Positions 61,742-64,000 of a stretch of 64,000 nt of DNA are shown piece by piece. A program made the position numbers and the translations under genes. Numbering within the stretch: the first letter of the stretch is position 1; the number at the start of each line of letters is the position of its first letter. This DNA is from Candidatus Poribacteria bacterium. Its GTDB lineage: Bacteria; Poribacteria; WGA-4E; WGA-3G. The notes under the pieces are model-generated. The model saw only the letters and a program-made list of their open reading frames with translations, ran no database searches and was not told the DNA's origin. The stretch spans positions 62,001 to 126,000 of the forward strand of contig JAPOZO010000060.1 in assembly GCA_026706025.1 (NCBI GenBank), read 5' to 3'.

Positions 61742-61966
61742 TTACAGATCAGCAATTTTTGAAAGTTCGTTCTCGCAAACGTGTATCTCCTCATTGATGA
61801 ACTGAATTTTCTCGTCTACCTCAGCAAGCGTACGGTCTTTTGTTTCGACAACTTCTTTGCGAAAATCCTGTAGCCTCTCCAGTTTTGCTTTGAGAGCATG
61901 ATGCTTGTCTTTCAGCAAAGACTGCCTTGCTTCGAGTTCAACGTGATCTTTTGCTTCTTCTGTCAT
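61742..61966 (-). CDS. Small coiled-coil protein
   Basis: A 74-residue, highly charged protein predicted to be one long helix with heptad-like spacing (LEARQSLLKDKHHALKAKLE; LAEVDEKIQFINEEIHVCEN). No family is recognisable. GAGGAGA lies just before the ATG at 61966, 16 bases after the stop of the sigma factor gene, so it is the second cistron of that operon. Its C-terminus ends 23 bases from the truncated right end of the MITE-like element. A regulatory partner of the sigma-fused protein is a possibility, based only on position. Confidence 0.55.
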   Translation of the reverse strand: MTEEAKDHVELEARQSLLKDKHHALKAKLERLQDFRKEVVETKDRTLAEVDEKIQFINEEIHVCENELSKIADL

Positions 61967-61982
61967 TATAGCTTCTCCTCAA

Positions 61983-63188
61983 TTAATCCTGAGAATGATA
62001 GTCTTCAGGGTTCAGATAGACGGTTACCATACCGACGAAGTTCAAGAAATAGAAAACCGCATCGTTTTTAGGTTCGATGAGATCGTCTTCCGTACGCTTC
62101 ACTAACGCTCCATCTGCTAACATTTCCACGGTTTCCTCCATCTCACTTTCGGAAATACCACAGCCGTTTGCTAAATCCGCAACCGATTTTTTGCCCTCCA
62201 CTAAATGTCTTAAAACAGCGACTACGGTAGGATTCGTAAAGTATTTCGCAAGATTCACGATTTCAGCATCGGGTGCGTTGGATAGAAATTTATCGGTGCT
62301 GGTCGTCCAGACTGAGCCGCGGCTTGATCTCTGGCCAGAGGCGGCATGATAGGCACCTGCGTAGCACCACGTGATTGGGTCTTTCGCATGATCAGGGAGT
62401 CGGAGTAATGCATTAAGTGCTTGTTTTTTATCTGAGTTAGTAGAAGCATCCGAGTTAGCCGCAATGTCCTTAATTTGCGCTTGTAAATCGGTGATCTGAC
62501 GCTGCATTTCTTCCAACTTTGCTTCAACCTTGGATCCGTTTCTCACTTCATTTGTCATAATGGTTTCTCCTTCCGACAGCGGTTGGGAACGATGTTCGCC
62601 TTCGCTTGTGGTTGTGATGTTTAATACTTCTTGAATCATGGGTTCGTACTTCTTTAGCTGCTGCCGCGCGCGATGGAGGCGGCTCTTGATCGTATTTTCA
62701 GATACGCCTAAGAGTTCGCCTATTTCTGAAGAGGTCATCTCTTCAAAATAGTGAAGTGTGATAACCTCCCGGTCCCTCTCTTTCAACTTGGTAAGGAGGC
62801 TTTTGACCAAATCGTGTTGCACTTCGGCAGTTGTTTTCGCATGTTCCCTCGCAATATACCGAGAATATGCCTCTGTCTCTATTTCTGAGATGTAGATCTC
62901 TTGCAATGCCTCAGTCTGTAACCGATTTTTTCGGTACCATGCGATACACAGATGATTCGCAATCGCATAGATCCACCCTGAAAACTTTGTTGGATCATTT
63001 AGCGTTGCGAGTTTCTGATGGACTTGCAGGAAAGTCTCTTGTGTAATATCCTCAGCAGTCTGAAAATCCCCTACTTTCCGAAACGCAAGCGCGTGAACCT
63101 GCCGTTGATACTTTTCAATCAAGGTCGCGAAGGCATTTTCATCACCCGCAAGGATGCGATGGATCAACCCAACATCGTCACTTCTCAT
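61983..63188 (-). CDS. ECF-type RNA polymerase sigma factor fused to a winged-helix domain
   Basis: A 401-residue cytoplasmic protein. Residues 1-175 are an ECF sigma factor: region 2 (LIEKYQRQVHALAFRKVGDF; EDITQETFLQVHQKL) and region 4 (LKERDREVITLHYFEEMTSS; GVSENTIKSRLHRARQQLKK). After a linker comes a helical stretch with a coiled coil (about 215-240) and a winged-helix domain of ArsR type (about 305-380: NPTVVAVLRHLVEGKKSVAD). ECF sigmas are normally under 220 residues, so the C-terminal half is an extension. An internal ATG at codon 211 has its own strong ribosome binding site, so a separate C-terminal product of about 190 residues could also be made. A candidate autoregulatory promoter lies upstream. 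Confidence 0.88.
   Translation of the reverse strand: MRSDDVGLIHRILAGDENAFATLIEKYQRQVHALAFRKVGDFQTAEDITQETFLQVHQKLATLNDPTKFSGWIYAIANHLCIAWYRKNRLQTEALQEIYISEIETEAYSRYIAREHAKTTAEVQHDLVKSLLTKLKERDREVITLHYFEEMTSSEIGELLGVSENTIKSRLHRARQQLKKYEPMIQEVLNITTTSEGEHRSQPLSEGETIMTNEVRNGSKVEAKLEEMQRQITDLQAQIKDIAANSDASTNSDKKQALNALLRLPDHAKDPITWCYAGAYHAASGQRSSRGSVWTTSTDKFLSNAPDAEIVNLAKYFTNPTVVAVLRHLVEGKKSVADLANGCGISESEMEETVEMLADGALVKRTEDDLIEPKNDAVFYFLNFVGMVTVYLNPEDYHSQD
62556..62574 (-). promoter_or_regulatory. Internal ribosome binding site and in-frame ATG within the sigma gene
   Basis: On the minus strand GGAAGGAGA is followed after about 7 bases by ATG at 62558-62556, which is codon 211 of the sigma factor frame. 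The spacing is ideal, unlike a chance coding GGA run, and the sequence that follows (MTNEVRNGSK) starts a distinct coiled-coil/winged-helix unit. Confidence 0.5.
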
Positions 63189-63276
63189 CGAACATCTCCA
63201 GAAAGACTCTTTTCACCAAGCATATTACACGCTTCTCGAATAGATGTACAACATGCTATCCGCTCACTTCAGTATA

Positions 63277-63308
63277 TAATGACGCGATCTGAGAAAAAAG
63301 GGTGCATA
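63277..63308 (-). promoter_or_regulatory. Candidate ECF-type autoregulatory promoter
   Basis: On the minus strand TATGCACC (63301-63308) then GCGTCATTA (63277-63285), 17 nt between ATGCACC and GTCATTA, followed by an 88-base leader to the sigma gene start at 63188. It matches the sites before the MoxR, lipoprotein and sensor genes. Confidence 0.55.
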
Positions 63309-63527
63309 ATTTTGAAAAAAAGTAGGTTTGAAAGGGAATATTTGTCGGAAGGTTTGCCTGAAACATGGCGTTGCAGTGGCGAAGGTTAGAAAAAACCGGG
63401 TTCCAGTTCTTCCAAACCCCCGCCAGCGAAAACTGAGTTTAATTCTCAGGTTCGATATGTCCGAGATGGACGATTGTCATACTCACAAAGTGCAGGAAAA
63501 AGGGACGGCATCATTCTCTCCCGTGTG
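63309..63527. other. Intergenic DNA between purC and the sigma promoter
   Basis: Part of a 339-base gap. I see only a weak CTGAG/CTCAG inverted repeat near 63430-63450 and no supportable ORF, tRNA or terminator. Confidence 0.3.
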
Positions 63528-64000
63528 CTACAGTGCTTCACCGACGATGAGGCGATATGCCTCGCGATATTTTTCACTTGTTTTAGAAATAACATCTTCT
63601 GGCAATTCAGGGGCAGGAGGTTGTTTACTCCAACCGATGTCGGAAAGGTAATCTCTCACGAACTGCTTGTCAAAACTCTGCTGCGGTTTACCAGGTTCAT
63701 AGAGATCTGCGGGCCAGAACCGAGAGGAGTCCGGCGTGAAGACCTCATCAATGACGATGAGTTTTCCGTCGCGTTGCCCGAATTCAAACTTCGTATCGCA
63801 GAGGATAATCCCAGTGCTTTCGGCGTGCTCGCTGGCGGCTCTGAAAAGTGCGAAACTGATATCAATTAACTGATCTGTAAGCTCGCTGCCGACCTCGTTA
63901 CGCATCTCCTCAATGGAGATCGGTTCGTCATGCTCGCCTTGTTCGGCTTTGGTTGTTGGCGTGAACAGAAGTTCTGGAAGCCGATCAAATTCCCGCAGTC
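63528..64000 (-). CDS. purC: Phosphoribosylaminoimidazole-succinocarboxamide synthase, C-terminal part (5' end beyond window)
   Basis: Only the C-terminal 157 residues or so are in the window; the coding strand enters from the right edge. Conserved blocks of SAICAR synthetase are present: LPELLFTPTTKAEQGEHDEP near the edge, then ILCDTKFEFG and VFTPDSSRFWP, typical of the longer form of the enzyme that makes SAICAR in purine synthesis. The frame ends in TAG at 63528. It is encoded on the same strand as the sigma gene downstream, but a 339-base gap with its own promoter separates them. As a core enzyme it is cytoplasmic. Confidence 0.93.
   Translation of the reverse strand, partial: LREFDRLPELLFTPTTKAEQGEHDEPISIEEMRNEVGSELTDQLIDISFALFRAASEHAESTGIILCDTKFEFGQRDGKLIVIDEVFTPDSSRFWPADLYEPGKPQQSFDKQFVRDYLSDIGWSKQPPAPELPEDVISKTSEKYREAYRLIVGEAL

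Noticed and set aside
61742-63188. Toxin-antitoxin pair
   Set aside because: The small gene is only a coiled coil and its neighbour is a sigma factor; no toxin fold is recognisable.
1-64000. tRNA or rRNA genes
   Set aside because: Reading both strands of the intergenic DNA I found no T-loop GGTTCGAATCC-type arm with a matching acceptor stem and no rRNA-like sequence; a dedicated search was not possible.

Overview
The window reads as a chromosomal segment of a Gram-negative-type bacterium, most likely Candidatus Poribacteria or a close relative. This is an inference from gene content. Such genomes are rich in phytanoyl-CoA dioxygenase-like oxygenases, formylglycine sulfatases, enolase-superfamily dehydratases, Gfo/Idh/MocA oxidoreductases, LamG, WD40/PD40 and FG-GAP proteins, CotH-like proteins and DUF6785-type membrane proteins, and all of these occur here. 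Many products carry signal peptides or lipoboxes, and one small protein looks like an outer-membrane barrel. The only housekeeping gene is the 3' part of purC at the right edge. I see no rRNA, tRNA, CRISPR array, phage or transposase gene.

Layout. 0.1-9.6 kb: MFS transporter, a WD40 gene broken by a frame change, a LamG protein, an exported alpha/beta hydrolase, a three-module LamG/GH67-like/beta-helix protein and a CotH-like lipoprotein. 9.9-32 kb: a large same-strand block built on a MoxR ATPase/DUF58/BatA-vWA/vWA-amidotransferase-fold/DUF4175-like cluster. It is interrupted by a Gfo/Idh oxidoreductase and followed by a glycosidase-type propeller, two tandem pairs of exported proteins and a squalene-cyclase-fold protein. 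32-46.5 kb: carbohydrate and small-molecule genes (GH43-like propeller, M81 peptidase, aldo/keto reductase, sulfatase, DUF6785 protein, radical SAM enzyme between a full and a truncated dehydratase gene, PhyH oxygenase) plus a 5'-lost PD40 gene. 46.6-52 kb: an outer-membrane-type protein, two FG-GAP paralogues, a TetR repressor and an Hfq-like protein. 52-64 kb: LamG and PhyH genes, a 1347-residue propeller sensor with a PP2C/SpoIIE phosphatase, two ABC-2 permeases, a small coiled-coil protein, an ECF sigma factor fused to a winged-helix domain, and purC.

Two regulatory circuits can be read from the DNA. (1) A bipartite promoter-like motif, ATGCACC, 17-19 nt, GTCATTA, lies upstream of the ECF sigma gene, the propeller/SpoIIE sensor gene, the MoxR cluster and a C39-like lipoprotein gene, always facing the gene. 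This suggests an autoregulated sigma regulon. (2) A 13-bp palindrome, TTAACACTGTTAA, lies over the -35 region of the tetR gene and of both FG-GAP genes, suggesting a TetR repressor that controls itself and two exported propeller proteins.

The intergenic DNA holds at least three families of small non-coding repeats: a MITE-like element of about 300 bp with GTAGGTTGGGTTGA ends, a CAGTTGTCAGT family with one copy inside a coding sequence, and a hairpin cluster after the sulfatase gene. Several of them touch stop codons or alter reading frames.
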